This document shows, piece after piece, positions 10,003-17,509 of a stretch of 64,000 nucleotides of DNA. Made by a program: the position numbers and the translations under genes. The notes under the pieces are model-generated. The model saw only the letters and a list, made by a program, of their open reading frames with translations. It ran no database searches and had not been told where the DNA came from. Within the stretch, counting starts at the first letter, position 1. Each line of letters opens with the position of its first letter. The stretch is taken from assembly GCA_964553135.1 (NCBI GenBank), contig CAZKJL010000002.1:1-64000 (forward strand), in the 5' to 3' direction. This DNA comes from CAZKJL01 sp964553135 (lineage in GTDB: Bacteria; Patescibacteriota; Gracilibacteria; Peribacterales; Peribacteraceae).

Positions 10003-10743
10003 ATGCCCACACTCAGCATCGTCATTCCGGCGTACAACGAACACGACAGACTCGATGTCACGCTCGCGTCCATCGCCGATGCATTTGCAAAAAAAGAGGT
10101 GCCCGGTTTGGAACTCGCTCAAGTCATCGTGGCCGACGACGGCAGTACCGACGACACGTCGCGAGTGGGGGAGCGATGGAAAGGACGGTTGCCCATCACC
10201 GTCGTGCGTTTGGCTCGTAACAGCGGCAAAGGAGCCGCCGTTCGTGCCGGCATGGGGCTCGTTACGGGAGACTTTGCTCTGATGTACGACGCCGACGGCG
10301 CCGCGCCCATCCGCGAAGTCGGCAAACTGTTTGCTGAACTGCAGCGAAGCAATGCCGATATCAGCATCGGCTCGCGCGTGTTCGGGAGCGGCGAGTCGCT
10401 CGTCACCATGGCGTGGCACCGCAGGATCATCGGACGCGTGTACCACTTTCTCGGTGCGTCGCTCGTCCCCGGCATCCGCGACACGGCGTGCGGTTGCAAG
10501 CTCTATAAGAAGGAGGTCGCCGTCCGCCTTTTCTCACTCCAGCGCATCGACAGGTTCGCCTTCGACATCGAAACGCTGGCCATCGCTCTCAAGCTCGGTT
10601 ACACGATCGTCGAAGTTCCGCTGCAGTGGACCGCGGTTCCCGAATCCAAGGTACGTATCGTGCGCGATGGCATCGAAATGTTGTGGTGTCTCATCCGCCT
10701 TCACTTGTCACCGCGGATTCGTCGTCTATCGCGTATAGGATAA
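10003..10743 (+). CDS. GT2 glycosyltransferase, dolichyl-phosphate glucosyltransferase (ALG5/DPM1)-like
   Basis: 246 aa, a single GT-A domain without membrane helices. The N-terminus (LSIVIPAYNE) and the nucleotide-binding DDGSTDDT are typical of family GT2. ARNSGKGAAVRAGM followed by the DADG metal-binding motif is the signature of polyprenyl/dolichyl-phosphate sugar transferases. Such enzymes move a sugar from a nucleotide donor to a lipid phosphate on the inner face of the membrane, supplying cell-envelope or protein glycosylation. The gene starts 47 bp after the stop of a giant surface protein, so glycosylation of that protein is conceivable, but this is inference only. Donor and acceptor cannot be read from the sequence. 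The ATG at 10003 is the only start that keeps the complete first β-strand. Confidence 0.85.
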   Translation: MPTLSIVIPAYNEHDRLDVTLASIADAFAKKEVPGLELAQVIVADDGSTDDTSRVGERWKGRLPITVVRLARNSGKGAAVRAGMGLVTGDFALMYDADGAAPIREVGKLFAELQRSNADISIGSRVFGSGESLVTMAWHRRIIGRVYHFLGASLVPGIRDTACGCKLYKKEVAVRLFSLQRIDRFAFDIETLAIALKLGYTIVEVPLQWTAVPESKVRIVRDGIEMLWCLIRLHLSPRIRRLSRIG

Positions 10744-10773
10744 GGAATCGATTCATATTGCAAGTTTCCTGTT

Positions 10774-10802
10774 TTGCAATTGAGAAATTCGGATCGTACA
10801 AT
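10774..10802 (+). promoter_or_regulatory. Promoter TTGCAA-N17-TACAAT
   Basis: A -35 box (10774-10779) and a -10 box (10797-10802) are separated by exactly 17 bp in an AT-rich gap. The predicted transcript starts near 10809, leaving a leader of ~27 nt before the ATG at 10836 with no Shine-Dalgarno sequence. Confidence 0.7.
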
Positions 10803-10835
10803 AAACGTGTTCACTTTTTTTCCCTTCCTGCTCGT

Positions 10836-11273
10836 ATGGACAAGAAAAAACTCCTTACCATCGTTCTGGTCGTCGCTCTCGCCGTGTTGGCTTACGTCAA
10901 CTACATGAAGCGCGTCCAGCTCGCCACCGAACTCAAGAAGCTCTCCGTCCAGATGGAGCAGCTCCAGACGGGTAACAACCCCGAGAACGTTGCTCAGGCC
11001 AAGGCTATCGTCGACAAGGTTCGCGCCCACATCGACATTCCGACGGATGTCGAGCCCACCGTGGCCACCATCGTGGATGTCAACACGCTCAAGGCGAGAA
11101 ACGACTTCTACAAGAACGCCAAGAACGGTGACAACCTCATCGTCACGCCGACGCGCGCCATTCTGTACGATCCGGACCGCGACATGATCCTCGACGTCGT
11201 ACCGGTGCAGCTCCAGGCTCCGGCGGCTCCGGAGGGAGCGATGTCGTCTTCGTCGTCCGCGATGAAGAAATAA
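10836..11273 (+). CDS. Small membrane-anchored protein of unknown function
   Basis: 145 aa. The ATG at 10836 is chosen because a good promoter lies just upstream; the frame is open further upstream but has no hydrophobic start there. Residues 1-20 (MDKKKLLTIVLVVALAVLAY) form a signal anchor. Next come a short predicted coiled coil (TELKKLSVQMEQLQ), a compact region with two valine-rich strands (TVATIVDVNTLKARNDFY, NLIVTPTRAILYDPDRDMILDVVPV), and an Ala/Pro/Ser tail ending SSSSSAMKK. I do not recognise the family. It is a single-gene unit: its own promoter upstream and a strong terminator at 11312 downstream. Probably extracytoplasmic. Confidence 0.75.
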   Translation: MDKKKLLTIVLVVALAVLAYVNYMKRVQLATELKKLSVQMEQLQTGNNPENVAQAKAIVDKVRAHIDIPTDVEPTVATIVDVNTLKARNDFYKNAKNGDNLIVTPTRAILYDPDRDMILDVVPVQLQAPAAPEGAMSSSSSAMKK

Positions 11274-11311
11274 TTCGCACGTTCGTTCGTCATAGAGATA
11301 CATAAGGAGAA

Positions 11312-11341
11312 GGAGGCGGGATGACCGTCTCCTTTTCTTTT
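11312..11341 (+). terminator. Rho-independent terminator
   Basis: GGAGGCGG (11312-11319) pairs with CCGTCTCC (11325-11332) in an 8-bp stem with one G-U pair and a 5-nt loop, followed by TTTTCTTTT. It ends the unit at 10836-11273 just before the ftsH promoter. Confidence 0.8.
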
Positions 11342-11355
11342 GCGACGTTCCTCGT

Positions 11356-11384
11356 TTGTCAGTTTTCATCTCCGTAGCTACACT
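11356..11384 (+). promoter_or_regulatory. ftsH promoter TTGTCA-N17-TACACT
   Basis: The -35 (11356-11361) and -10 (11379-11384) boxes are 17 bp apart. The -10 ends 8 nt before the ATG at 11393, so the transcript should begin at or next to the start codon. Confidence 0.75.
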
Positions 11385-11392
11385 CGTGACAC

Positions 11393-13288
11393 ATGGCTCA
11401 ACCCGGTTTCCTTCCGCCTCGCAGGCGTCAAAATCAGCTGTTTTCGGCGCTCCTGCTCATCTTCCTGATCTTGAGTTCGGTCTATTACATGACCGCTCCC
11501 GAGCGCACCGAAGACGAAAAACTCACCTCCGCCAAAGAAGTGGCGGTCAGTGCCGTGACGCGCGGGTACAAAGAGAAACAGTTCAGCGAGATCATGGTCC
11601 GTGGCAGCAACGTGTACGCCAAGTATCACTCGGGAAGTTACGTGCAGTCGTACAAAGAAGTCGGTGACAGTCTCACGACGCTCGGCTGGAACGATCCCGC
11701 CAATCCCACCGTCGTTCGCGTCGACAACATCGAGCTCAAGAATTTCTTCAAGGCGCACCTCGGCGATCTTCTGTTCTTCGTCATGCTCATCGCGCTCGGC
11801 ATGTGGGTGTTCCGTTCGCTCGCCAAGAGCCAGAACAACGCCATGTCGTTCGGCAAATCCAAGGCTCGCATCGCCGATGCCAAGGACGTGAAGACCACCT
11901 TCAAAGACGTGGCCGGCTGCGACGAAGCCAAGAACGATCTCAAAGAAATCGTCGATTTCCTCAAGAACCCCCGCAAGTACACCACCATCGGCGCCAAGAT
12001 TCCTCGCGGCGCGCTCCTCGTCGGCGCTCCCGGAACGGGCAAGACGCTCCTCGCTCGCGCCGTCGCCGGCGAAGCGGGCGTGCCGTTCTTCAGCATCTCG
12101 GGTTCCGAGTTCGTGGAAATGTTCGTGGGCGTGGGCGCATCGCGCGTCCGCGATTTGTTCCTCCGCGCCAAGCGCAACGCACCGTGCATCATCTTCATCG
12201 ATGAAATCGACGCCGTCGGCCGCCAGCGCGGCGGAGCGGGCTTCGGCGGGGGCCACGACGAACGCGAGCAGACGCTCAACCAAATCCTCACCGAGATGGA
12301 CGGCTTCGACAAAGACACGAACATCATCGTGATGGCCGCCACGAACCGTCCCGACGTTTTGGATTCCGCGCTCCTTCGTCCGGGTCGTTTCGATCGCCGC
12401 GTCTTCATCGACAAGCCCGATCTCATCGCTCGTAAGCAGATTCTGGAAGTCCACGCCCGCAACAAGAAAATGGCCAAGGGATGCGACTTGGAGGTCATCG
12501 CCCGCCAGACCGTCGGCATGGCCGGCGCGGATTTGGAGAACATCATGAACGAAGCGGCCATCTTCGCCGCACGCACCGGTGCCAAGCAGGTGACGCAGAA
12601 AGATCTCGTCGAAGCCGTGGAGAAGGTCACGCTGGGAAGCGAGAAACGCTCACGCAAGCTCACCGAAAAGGAAAAGCGCATCACGGCGTACCACGAGGTC
12701 GGTCACGCCATCGTGGGCCATTTGTGCAAGGAATCCGATCCGCTCCACAAGATCAGCATCGTCTCGCGCGGTTTTGCGCTCGGTGTCACATGGTTCTTGC
12801 CCAAGGAAGATCAGTACACCACCACCAAGCAGAAATTCCTCGATGAAATCTGCGGACTCCTCGGCGGACGCGCCGCGGAAGAACTCGTGTTTGATGAAAT
12901 CACCACGGGTGCCAGCAATGACATCGAGAAGGCCTCCGCCATCGCCCGCAACATGGCCACACGCTATGGCATGGATGAAGAGCTCGGTCTCGTGTCCTAC
13001 GGTGAGCGCCAGGGCTCGGCGTACCTCGGCGTGGATCTCGGTTCATCGCGCAATTACTCCGAGGACATCGCCAAGAAGATCGACGCGTTCGTGAAGGAGA
13101 CCATTGCCTTGCAGTACGAACGTGCCAAGAAGTTCATCGTCGTTCACCGCGTGAAGATGGACGTCATCGTCGACAAGCTCATGGAAACCGAGACGATGTC
13201 GTTCGACGAATTCTTCGAGATCTTCGAAGGAAAGCCCAGAAAGAAGGAATCCAAGGCAACCAAAGAAACCAAGGAATCCAAGGAGTAA
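11393..13288 (+). CDS. ftsH: ATP-dependent zinc metalloprotease FtsH
   Basis: 631 aa, normal FtsH length. Two membrane helices (about 17-33 and 121-140) flank a short extracytoplasmic domain. The AAA+ domain follows, with Walker A GAPGTGKT (~211-218), Walker B IIFIDEID (~265), the pore-loop region ISGSEFVEMFVGVGASRVRDLF and the arginine-finger helix RPGRFDRR. The M41 protease domain has HEVGH (~434-438) and the downstream Asp segment GASNDIEKAS. FtsH degrades misassembled membrane proteins and short-lived regulators. The last ~18 residues (KKESKATKETKESKE) come from a degenerate AAGGAATCCAAGG-like DNA repeat. The gene is monocistronic, with a near-consensus leaderless promoter, and converges on the next gene 8 bp from its stop. 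Confidence 0.97.
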   Translation: MAQPGFLPPRRRQNQLFSALLLIFLILSSVYYMTAPERTEDEKLTSAKEVAVSAVTRGYKEKQFSEIMVRGSNVYAKYHSGSYVQSYKEVGDSLTTLGWNDPANPTVVRVDNIELKNFFKAHLGDLLFFVMLIALGMWVFRSLAKSQNNAMSFGKSKARIADAKDVKTTFKDVAGCDEAKNDLKEIVDFLKNPRKYTTIGAKIPRGALLVGAPGTGKTLLARAVAGEAGVPFFSISGSEFVEMFVGVGASRVRDLFLRAKRNAPCIIFIDEIDAVGRQRGGAGFGGGHDEREQTLNQILTEMDGFDKDTNIIVMAATNRPDVLDSALLRPGRFDRRVFIDKPDLIARKQILEVHARNKKMAKGCDLEVIARQTVGMAGADLENIMNEAAIFAARTGAKQVTQKDLVEAVEKVTLGSEKRSRKLTEKEKRITAYHEVGHAIVGHLCKESDPLHKISIVSRGFALGVTWFLPKEDQYTTTKQKFLDEICGLLGGRAAEELVFDEITTGASNDIEKASAIARNMATRYGMDEELGLVSYGERQGSAYLGVDLGSSRNYSEDIAKKIDAFVKETIALQYERAKKFIVVHRVKMDVIVDKLMETETMSFDEFFEIFEGKPRKKESKATKETKESKE

Positions 13289-13296
13289 GTCCGTTC

Positions 13297-13959
13297 TCAG
13301 ATTCCCATGAAGTCTCGCATCTCCCGCACGGAGAGAAAGTAGTGCGGGGCGTGTGCCCGTACGCGCGGACGAACGGCATGTTCCCCGAAGCCGTAGAACG
13401 TGTCGGAAACGCCTTCCGTAAACACCGCGAGGTCGCTGCTGCCGTCACCCACCATGATGATGGTTCCGTCGATGTGGCCGTCTTCTTTTAACTTTTGGAT
13501 GATTGCCGCTTTGCCCTCGGTCCTCAGCATCGGGCCGGGCTTAAACTGCGAGAGCGTGTCGCCCCTCCACTCCGCTTCGTTGGCGAGCACTTGGTGCTCG
13601 GGGATGCCGAGCTTCCTCGCGAGCGGCAGCATCATATCGCGGATGCCCGCCGTGAGAATCCACACCTCATGTCCGGCTTTCCGGAGCGCATCCATAAACT
13701 CGTGCATGCCGTGCGTCACTTCACCGAGCATCTTCTGCGTCACCGTTTCCATGTGTGTTTTCTTGATGGGCGCCACGGCGAAGCGGCGCTTCAGCGACTC
13801 CTCAAACGTGATTTCTCCGTTCATGCCCGCATTCGTGATGTCCGCAAGTTTCTGCTCCAGCTCGGCACTCGGCCCCGCGGCCAAAAGCACCATGTCCATG
13901 AGCGACTCCCGCGAGATGATCGTGGAATCGACGTCGAAGAAGTAGTGGGTGCGAGACAT
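13297..13959 (-). CDS. HAD-superfamily (SerB-like) phosphatase
   Basis: 220 aa from the ATG at 13959. HAD motif I is FFDVDSTI (DxDST), motif II is ILTAG, and motif IV is MVGDGSSDLAVF. The helical cap between motifs I and II (residues ~15-85) fits the IB subfamily that contains phosphoserine phosphatase and related small-molecule phosphatases. The serine-pathway role is not certain because no other serine gene is nearby. The reading frame extends upstream to 14052, but that part encodes repeat-derived sequence. A -35/-10 pair at 13967-13995, with its -10 box 7 nt upstream, supports the start at 13959. It is divergent from purB. Confidence 0.85.
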   Translation of the reverse strand: MSRTHYFFDVDSTIISRESLMDMVLLAAGPSAELEQKLADITNAGMNGEITFEESLKRRFAVAPIKKTHMETVTQKMLGEVTHGMHEFMDALRKAGHEVWILTAGIRDMMLPLARKLGIPEHQVLANEAEWRGDTLSQFKPGPMLRTEGKAAIIQKLKEDGHIDGTIIMVGDGSSDLAVFTEGVSDTFYGFGEHAVRPRVRAHAPHYFLSVREMRDFMGI

Positions 13960-13966
13960 TGGGCGA

Positions 13967-13995
13967 ACGGTAGCTATGCGTACCGTGGAATACAA
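13967..13995 (-). promoter_or_regulatory. Promoter TTGTAT-N17-TACCGT for the HAD phosphatase
   Basis: On the minus strand, TTGTAT (13990-13995) and TACCGT (13967-13972) are 17 bp apart. The -10 box is 7 nt from the ATG at 13959, which implies a leaderless transcript. Confidence 0.55.
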
Positions 13996-13997
13996 GG

Positions 13998-14044
13998 ATT
14001 GCAAAGAGCGCAAGGAAGGCAAGGATCTTTGCATTCTTTGCAAT
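13998..14044. repeat. Inverted repeat in the divergent phosphatase/purB gap
   Basis: ATTGCAAAGA (13998-14007) and TCTTTGCAAT (14035-14044) are perfect 10-bp inverted arms. They enclose purine-rich degenerate repeats (GCAAGGAAGGCAAGG). The element lies directly behind the phosphatase -35 box and 60 bp upstream of the purB -10 box. It could be an operator, a bidirectional terminator or a relic repeat. Confidence 0.6.
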
Positions 14045-14103
14045 CGTGGCATTCCTTGCAGTCATTCGGACGTCGTTTTCCCGCTCCCATAGCCCTCTTT
14101 TTA

Positions 14104-14112
14104 TGCTATAAT
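14104..14112 (+). promoter_or_regulatory. Extended -10 promoter TGCTATAAT for purB
   Basis: A consensus TATAAT (14107-14112) with a TGn extension lies 8 nt before the ATG at 14121. No good -35 is seen, as is normal for extended -10 promoters. Confidence 0.75.
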
Positions 14113-14120
14113 GACTGCCA

Positions 14121-15431
14121 ATGCAGCCTCTTTCTCCGCTCGATGGTCGCTACGCAAGCAAGGTGAATGCGCTGCGTCCGTTCTTCACCGAAGACGCGCT
14201 CATGCGCGCCCGCATCTTCGTGGAGATCAGCTACTTCGCCGCACTCGCCGATGAGAAGGGGATTCCGGAGCTCAAGCGTCTTTCGGCCCGCGAGAAAAAA
14301 GCCATCCAAGACATCGTCGACAATTTCGATGAAGGCGAAGCCCAGAAAGTCCGCGACATCGAAAAGAAAACGAAACACGACGTGAAAGCCGTGGAGTATT
14401 ACCTCCAGCAGCGTTTCCAAAAAATCGGCGGCGCCAAGATGAAAACCGAGTTCATCCACTTCGCGCTCACGAGCGAGGACGTGAATAACCTTGCCTACGG
14501 CGTGCTCATCTCGGATGCACTGCGCCGCGTGCTGCGCCCCGAGCTTGCCGCGACCATCGCGGCCATCCGCAAGATCGCCGGTCCCAACATGCGCCGCAGG
14601 ATGCTCAGCCTCACGCACGGGCAGCCCGCCACGCCGAGCACGCTTGGTAAAGAAATGATGGTGTTCGTGGAGCGCCTGGAGCGGCAGCGCGACGCCTTGG
14701 TCGACTTCCGCATGTGCGGCAAGTTCGGCGGAGCCGTGGGCAACTACTTCGCCCACATGTCCGCCTACCCCGACGTCCGTTGGGAGACGCTCGGCCGCAA
14801 GTTCATCAAGTCGCTCAAGCTCGATCCGCTGGTCTACACGACGCAAATCAACCCGCACGACGACGTCGCCGAACTCAGCCACATCTACGTTCGCATCAAC
14901 ACCATTCTCATCGACCTCGCTCGCGACATCTGGATGTACATCTCCAGGGGCGTCTTCAAGCAGAAGGTCATTGCCGGAGAAGTCGGCTCGTCCACCATGC
15001 CGCACAAGGTGAACCCCATCGATTTCGAGAACGCAGAGGGCAACCTGGGCCTCAGCTCCGCTCTCTTCGACCACTTCGCTCTTAAATTACCCATCAGCCG
15101 CCTGCAGCGCGATCTCTCGGATTCCACGGTGCAGAGGAACCTCGGCATGGCGTTCGGGTACCACGTGCTCGCACTCGATGCGCTGCGTCGCGGACTCGGA
15201 AAGCTCACCGTCGATTCGAAATTACTCGCGACGGAACTTGCCGATCACCCGGAGGTTCTCACCGAAGCCATCCAGACCGTCATGCGCAAGAACGGTATGA
15301 GCGACGCCTACGAGCAGATGAAGAAGATCTCCCGCGGAAAGCAGGTCACGTTGGCCGATTTACACGCATTCGTCGAGAATCTGTCGATCGCGAAGGCTGA
15401 TAAAAAGCGGCTCCTGGAGCTGCTGAAATAG
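14121..15431 (+). CDS. purB: Adenylosuccinate lyase
   Basis: 436 aa. The N-terminus (LSPLDGRYASKVNALRPFFTE), TKHDVKAVEYYL, and FIHFALTSEDVNNLAYG match the E. coli-type PurB. The fumarase/aspartase superfamily signature is intact as GSSTMPHKVNPIDFENAEGN, including the flexible catalytic-serine loop. The catalytic His of LTHGQPATPSTLGKE is present. It cleaves SAICAR and adenylosuccinate, releasing fumarate, in purine synthesis and the purine nucleotide cycle. No other purine genes are in view, so it may serve AMP formation from salvaged IMP. The start is fixed by the -10 box 8 nt upstream and by alignment with the family. Confidence 0.95.
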   Translation: MQPLSPLDGRYASKVNALRPFFTEDALMRARIFVEISYFAALADEKGIPELKRLSAREKKAIQDIVDNFDEGEAQKVRDIEKKTKHDVKAVEYYLQQRFQKIGGAKMKTEFIHFALTSEDVNNLAYGVLISDALRRVLRPELAATIAAIRKIAGPNMRRRMLSLTHGQPATPSTLGKEMMVFVERLERQRDALVDFRMCGKFGGAVGNYFAHMSAYPDVRWETLGRKFIKSLKLDPLVYTTQINPHDDVAELSHIYVRINTILIDLARDIWMYISRGVFKQKVIAGEVGSSTMPHKVNPIDFENAEGNLGLSSALFDHFALKLPISRLQRDLSDSTVQRNLGMAFGYHVLALDALRRGLGKLTVDSKLLATELADHPEVLTEAIQTVMRKNGMSDAYEQMKKISRGKQVTLADLHAFVENLSIAKADKKRLLELLK

Positions 15432-15450
15432 GGTGTGAAGTGTAGGATCT

Positions 15451-15479
15451 TTGACATGGAGAAGAAGTAGGTTTTAACT
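15451..15479 (+). promoter_or_regulatory. Promoter TTGACA-N17-TTAACT
   Basis: A consensus -35 (15451-15456), a 17-bp spacer and TTAACT (15474-15479), followed by 8 nt and the ATG at 15488. The spacing matches the ftsH and purB promoters. Confidence 0.7.
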
Positions 15480-15487
15480 GTGCGTCT

Positions 15488-15895
15488 ATGAAAACTTCCA
15501 CTCCTGAAAAGCAGTCTTCCAACGGACATGCGGAGACCAATGGCCATGCGGTCAGCCCCGTTCAAAAGCTCGATGCCTCCCTCACTCGCATCGAGAGAAT
15601 GATCAAGAATCCGAATGCGCGTCCCGGTACCGATGCGCACTCAAAATTACAGTCCGTGATGCATGCCGTTGAGGATGCCGAAACGCTCTTTTTCTCGGAG
15701 CCACGAGCATCGTTTGGTGTCGATTTCTTCAGATTCAGTACACGTTTGGACTTCGTCCGTACGTTTGTCAGCACGATCAATGGCGGTCGTCTGTCCGAAG
15801 CAGCGGATTCCTCGGGCAAATTCAGCAGATTGTCCGATGATCCGGATATCGATCACCTGGAGCAGATCGACATGTTGAGATCAGATGAGGCCTAA
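15488..15895 (+). CDS. Small soluble protein of unknown function
   Basis: 135 aa, no membrane helix or signal peptide. It has a polar, probably disordered first ~25 residues (KTSTPEKQSSNGHAETNGHA), then a helical region (LDASLTRIERMIKN; KLQSVMHAVEDAETLFF) and an acidic end (LSDDPDIDHLEQIDMLRSDEA). No motif that I recognise. Its start is supported by the TTGACA-N17-TTAACT promoter that ends 8 nt upstream. The next gene's -35 box begins just 3 bp after this gene's stop, so the two are separate units. Confidence 0.7.
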   Translation: MKTSTPEKQSSNGHAETNGHAVSPVQKLDASLTRIERMIKNPNARPGTDAHSKLQSVMHAVEDAETLFFSEPRASFGVDFFRFSTRLDFVRTFVSTINGGRLSEAADSSGKFSRLSDDPDIDHLEQIDMLRSDEA

Positions 15896-15898
15896 AAA

Positions 15899-15927
15899 TT
15901 GACACGGACTCACTGCGCTCGCACACT
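15899..15927 (+). promoter_or_regulatory. Promoter TTGACA-N17-CACACT
   Basis: A consensus -35 at 15899-15904, and a weaker -10 CACACT at 15922-15927, 6 nt before the ATG at 15934. Confidence 0.55.
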
Positions 15928-15933
15928 TTCGCC

Positions 15934-16869
15934 ATGTCCAAGAAAAGCGCACACACGGTCCTCACGTTCTTCGATGCGCCGGGTTTCAAAGATTATCCGT
16001 TCACGTTCGAGGAATTCTGGGTCGCGTACCATGAAGTGGCGGAGTTTTTCCATGCCGAGGGAGCCACGTTCGGCTTTGTCCGCAGCCAAAAAACCTACCT
16101 CGGTGGCAACGATTTCCAAGGCGGCTGGATCTACGACGGAAAGGAATTCGTGCGTCACGACGAACGCCTCACGTGCGACCTCATCTACAACAAAGGTCAC
16201 TTCATCGGTGACGCAAAAGCCAAGACGATGAACGTCCCCGAGCTCGATGAACTCTGTACCGATAAATGGAAAACGTACGAAGCCTTTCCGGAACTGTTTC
16301 CCGTCACGCGTCTCGTCACGAAGAACGACGATCTCGCCGCGGCGCTCGATTCGCTCCCCGCAGGCATCGTCGTTTGTAAGCCCGTAGGGGGCGAGGAGGC
16401 CAAGGGAGTGGTCATCGGCTCCAAAGCGGATGTTCTCGCAGCCAAGCACGATTTCCCGGTCGTGGCCCAGGCATTCATGGATACGTCGGGCGGACTCCCC
16501 GGCATCGTCGAGGGCAAGCACGATTTGCGAATCATCGGCATTCAAGGTGACATCGGCGTGTGTTACGCGCGCAAGCCGAAGGCGGGGCTCAGTGTCTCCA
16601 ACGTTTCCATGGGTGGGCAGGAAATCGGCGTGCTCGAGGAGCAGATTCCGCCCGAGGCGATGGCGCTCTACAAAAAAGTGGATGCCGCACTCGCCAAGCG
16701 CTTTCCGTACCGCATTTACTGCGTGGACATGGGCCGCGATAAAGACGGCGTCTACCGCTTGTTCGAGCTGAATTCCAAGCCCGGACTCTCCGATAGAAGC
16801 CGTGGCGAGAACTACGTCAGGTTCCAGAAATTGCTGGTTCGGGGGCTTCTAAAGGCCGCCAAGGCCTGA
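15934..16869 (+). CDS. ATP-grasp family ligase (glutathione synthetase/RimK-like)
   Basis: 311 aa. The middle and C-terminal parts follow the ATP-grasp plan: a Lys in VCKPVGGEEAKGVVI, a Gly-rich flexible loop, the hinge VVAQAFMDTSG, DLRIIGIQGDIGVCYARKP, and a metal-binding end YRLFELNSKPGL (E..N). Family members join an acid and an amine or thiol with ATP hydrolysis. The N-terminal ~100 residues (FTFEEFWVAYHEVAEFFH...) would bind the substrate and are not recognisable to me, so the product is unknown; a peptide-like or amino-acid-tailed compound is the general expectation. It ends 75 bp before tRNA-Leu. Stop is TGA, showing that TGA is not recoded here. Confidence 0.8.
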   Translation: MSKKSAHTVLTFFDAPGFKDYPFTFEEFWVAYHEVAEFFHAEGATFGFVRSQKTYLGGNDFQGGWIYDGKEFVRHDERLTCDLIYNKGHFIGDAKAKTMNVPELDELCTDKWKTYEAFPELFPVTRLVTKNDDLAAALDSLPAGIVVCKPVGGEEAKGVVIGSKADVLAAKHDFPVVAQAFMDTSGGLPGIVEGKHDLRIIGIQGDIGVCYARKPKAGLSVSNVSMGGQEIGVLEEQIPPEAMALYKKVDAALAKRFPYRIYCVDMGRDKDGVYRLFELNSKPGLSDRSRGENYVRFQKLLVRGLLKAAKA

Positions 16870-16944
16870 GAGCGGGTCTCCCTCGTGCATTGCGGCCGTT
16901 TTCTGGTAAGCTTTCGCAGCTTTCGATCCTTATCGACGAAACAT

Positions 16945-17030
16945 GCCCAGGTGGCGAAATGGCAGACGCACTACCTTGAGGTGGTAGCGGGAGCAATCCC
17001 GTGGAGGTTCGAGTCCTCTCCTGGGCACCA
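16945..17030 (+). tRNA. tRNA-Leu (anticodon GAG)
   Basis: Acceptor arms GCCCAGG (16945-16951) and CCTGGGC pair fully, followed by A and an encoded CCA (17028-17030). The anticodon stem CTACC/GGTAG encloses the loop TTGAGGT with anticodon GAG at 16978-16980. The long variable arm CGGGAGCAATCCCG and the T-arm GAGG-TTCGAGT-CCTC fit a class II leucine tRNA. It would read CTC and CTT, the preferred Leu codons in this GC-rich DNA. A weak extended -10 box (TGGTAAGCT, ending at 16912) may serve it. Confidence 0.95.
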
Positions 17031-17106
17031 TTCAACTCGGCTCCTTCGGGGCCTCGCTCATGGTCCTCGCGCTTCGGCGCTCGGGCCACTTCTTCGCCGA
17101 GTTGAA
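17031..17106. repeat. 76-bp element bounded by 11-bp perfect inverted repeats, abutting the tRNA 3' end
   Basis: TTCAACTCGGC (17031-17041) begins at the base after the tRNA CCA and is repeated inverted as GCCGAGTTGAA (17096-17106). The interior contains further GC-rich TTCG-loop segments, so the RNA would fold into a strong branched hairpin. It could act as the tRNA terminator (though no T-run follows) or be a small non-autonomous repeat lodged at the tRNA end. Confidence 0.75.
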
Positions 17107-17109
17107 TGA

Positions 17110-17128
17110 CCCTGAGCCTGTCGAAGGG
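17110..17128. repeat. REP-like palindrome CCCTGAGCCTGTCGAAGGG
   Basis: CCCT...AGGG arms surround GAGCCTGTCGA. This motif (CCCTTCGACAGGCTCAGGG on the other strand) is a short repeat I recall from intergenic regions of many unrelated bacterial genomes. It lies 3 bp past the inverted-repeat element. From 17129 to 17253 I see only AT-rich spacer and a possible -10 (TAGATT, 17242-17247) for the next gene. Confidence 0.6.
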
Positions 17129-17253
17129 CCCAGCCGTTCTAGATACAAAAAGAACTAAAAATTCCTCGTGCTGAATTGAAAAAATTGATCCGGCTCTTTT
17201 TTTGTAAGAATGAAGAAATATTAACGAGCAACTCGCGCGTTTAGATTATATGT

Positions 17254-17508
17254 ATGAATTGGTATGTCTATATCGCTCAGGCAAAAACGGGTCGTTACTA
17301 CACGGGTGTGACGACGAATCCGATTCGCCGAATAAACGAGCACAATTCAGGTGTTGGCGCGAAATTTGCGCGAGATCAGGGATGCTTGGCCTTTTTGTAT
17401 GTTTCGCAGGCTTATTCCGATAAATCTTCGGCTTGGAAGCGTGAACTGCAAATAAAAGGGTGGTCACGTCTCAAAAAAGAGAAGTTGATCAATGGAGAAT
17501 GGATCTGA
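17254..17508 (+). CDS. GIY-YIG nuclease-domain protein (UPF0213/YhbQ-like)
   Basis: 84 aa, a stand-alone GIY-YIG domain. It begins WYVYIAQAKTGRYYTGVTTNPIRRINEHNSG, which contains the two short strand motifs (YVYIA, YYTGV), the Arg of the first helix and the HN segment. A Glu follows in AWKRELQIKGWSRLKKEKLI, the expected metal ligand region. Proteins of this size form the UPF0213 family, proposed to nick DNA, but the cellular role is not settled. The upstream 125 bp is AT-rich, and a possible -10 (TAGATT) ends 6 nt before the ATG. It nearly touches mscL, which is on the other strand. Confidence 0.88.
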   Translation: MNWYVYIAQAKTGRYYTGVTTNPIRRINEHNSGVGAKFARDQGCLAFLYVSQAYSDKSSAWKRELQIKGWSRLKKEKLINGEWI

Positions 17509-17509
17509 T

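Noticed and set aside
17041..17095. Small protein-coding frame across the tRNA and its 3' element
   Set aside because: The frame runs through the tRNA and the inverted repeat. No promoter or conserved motif supports it.
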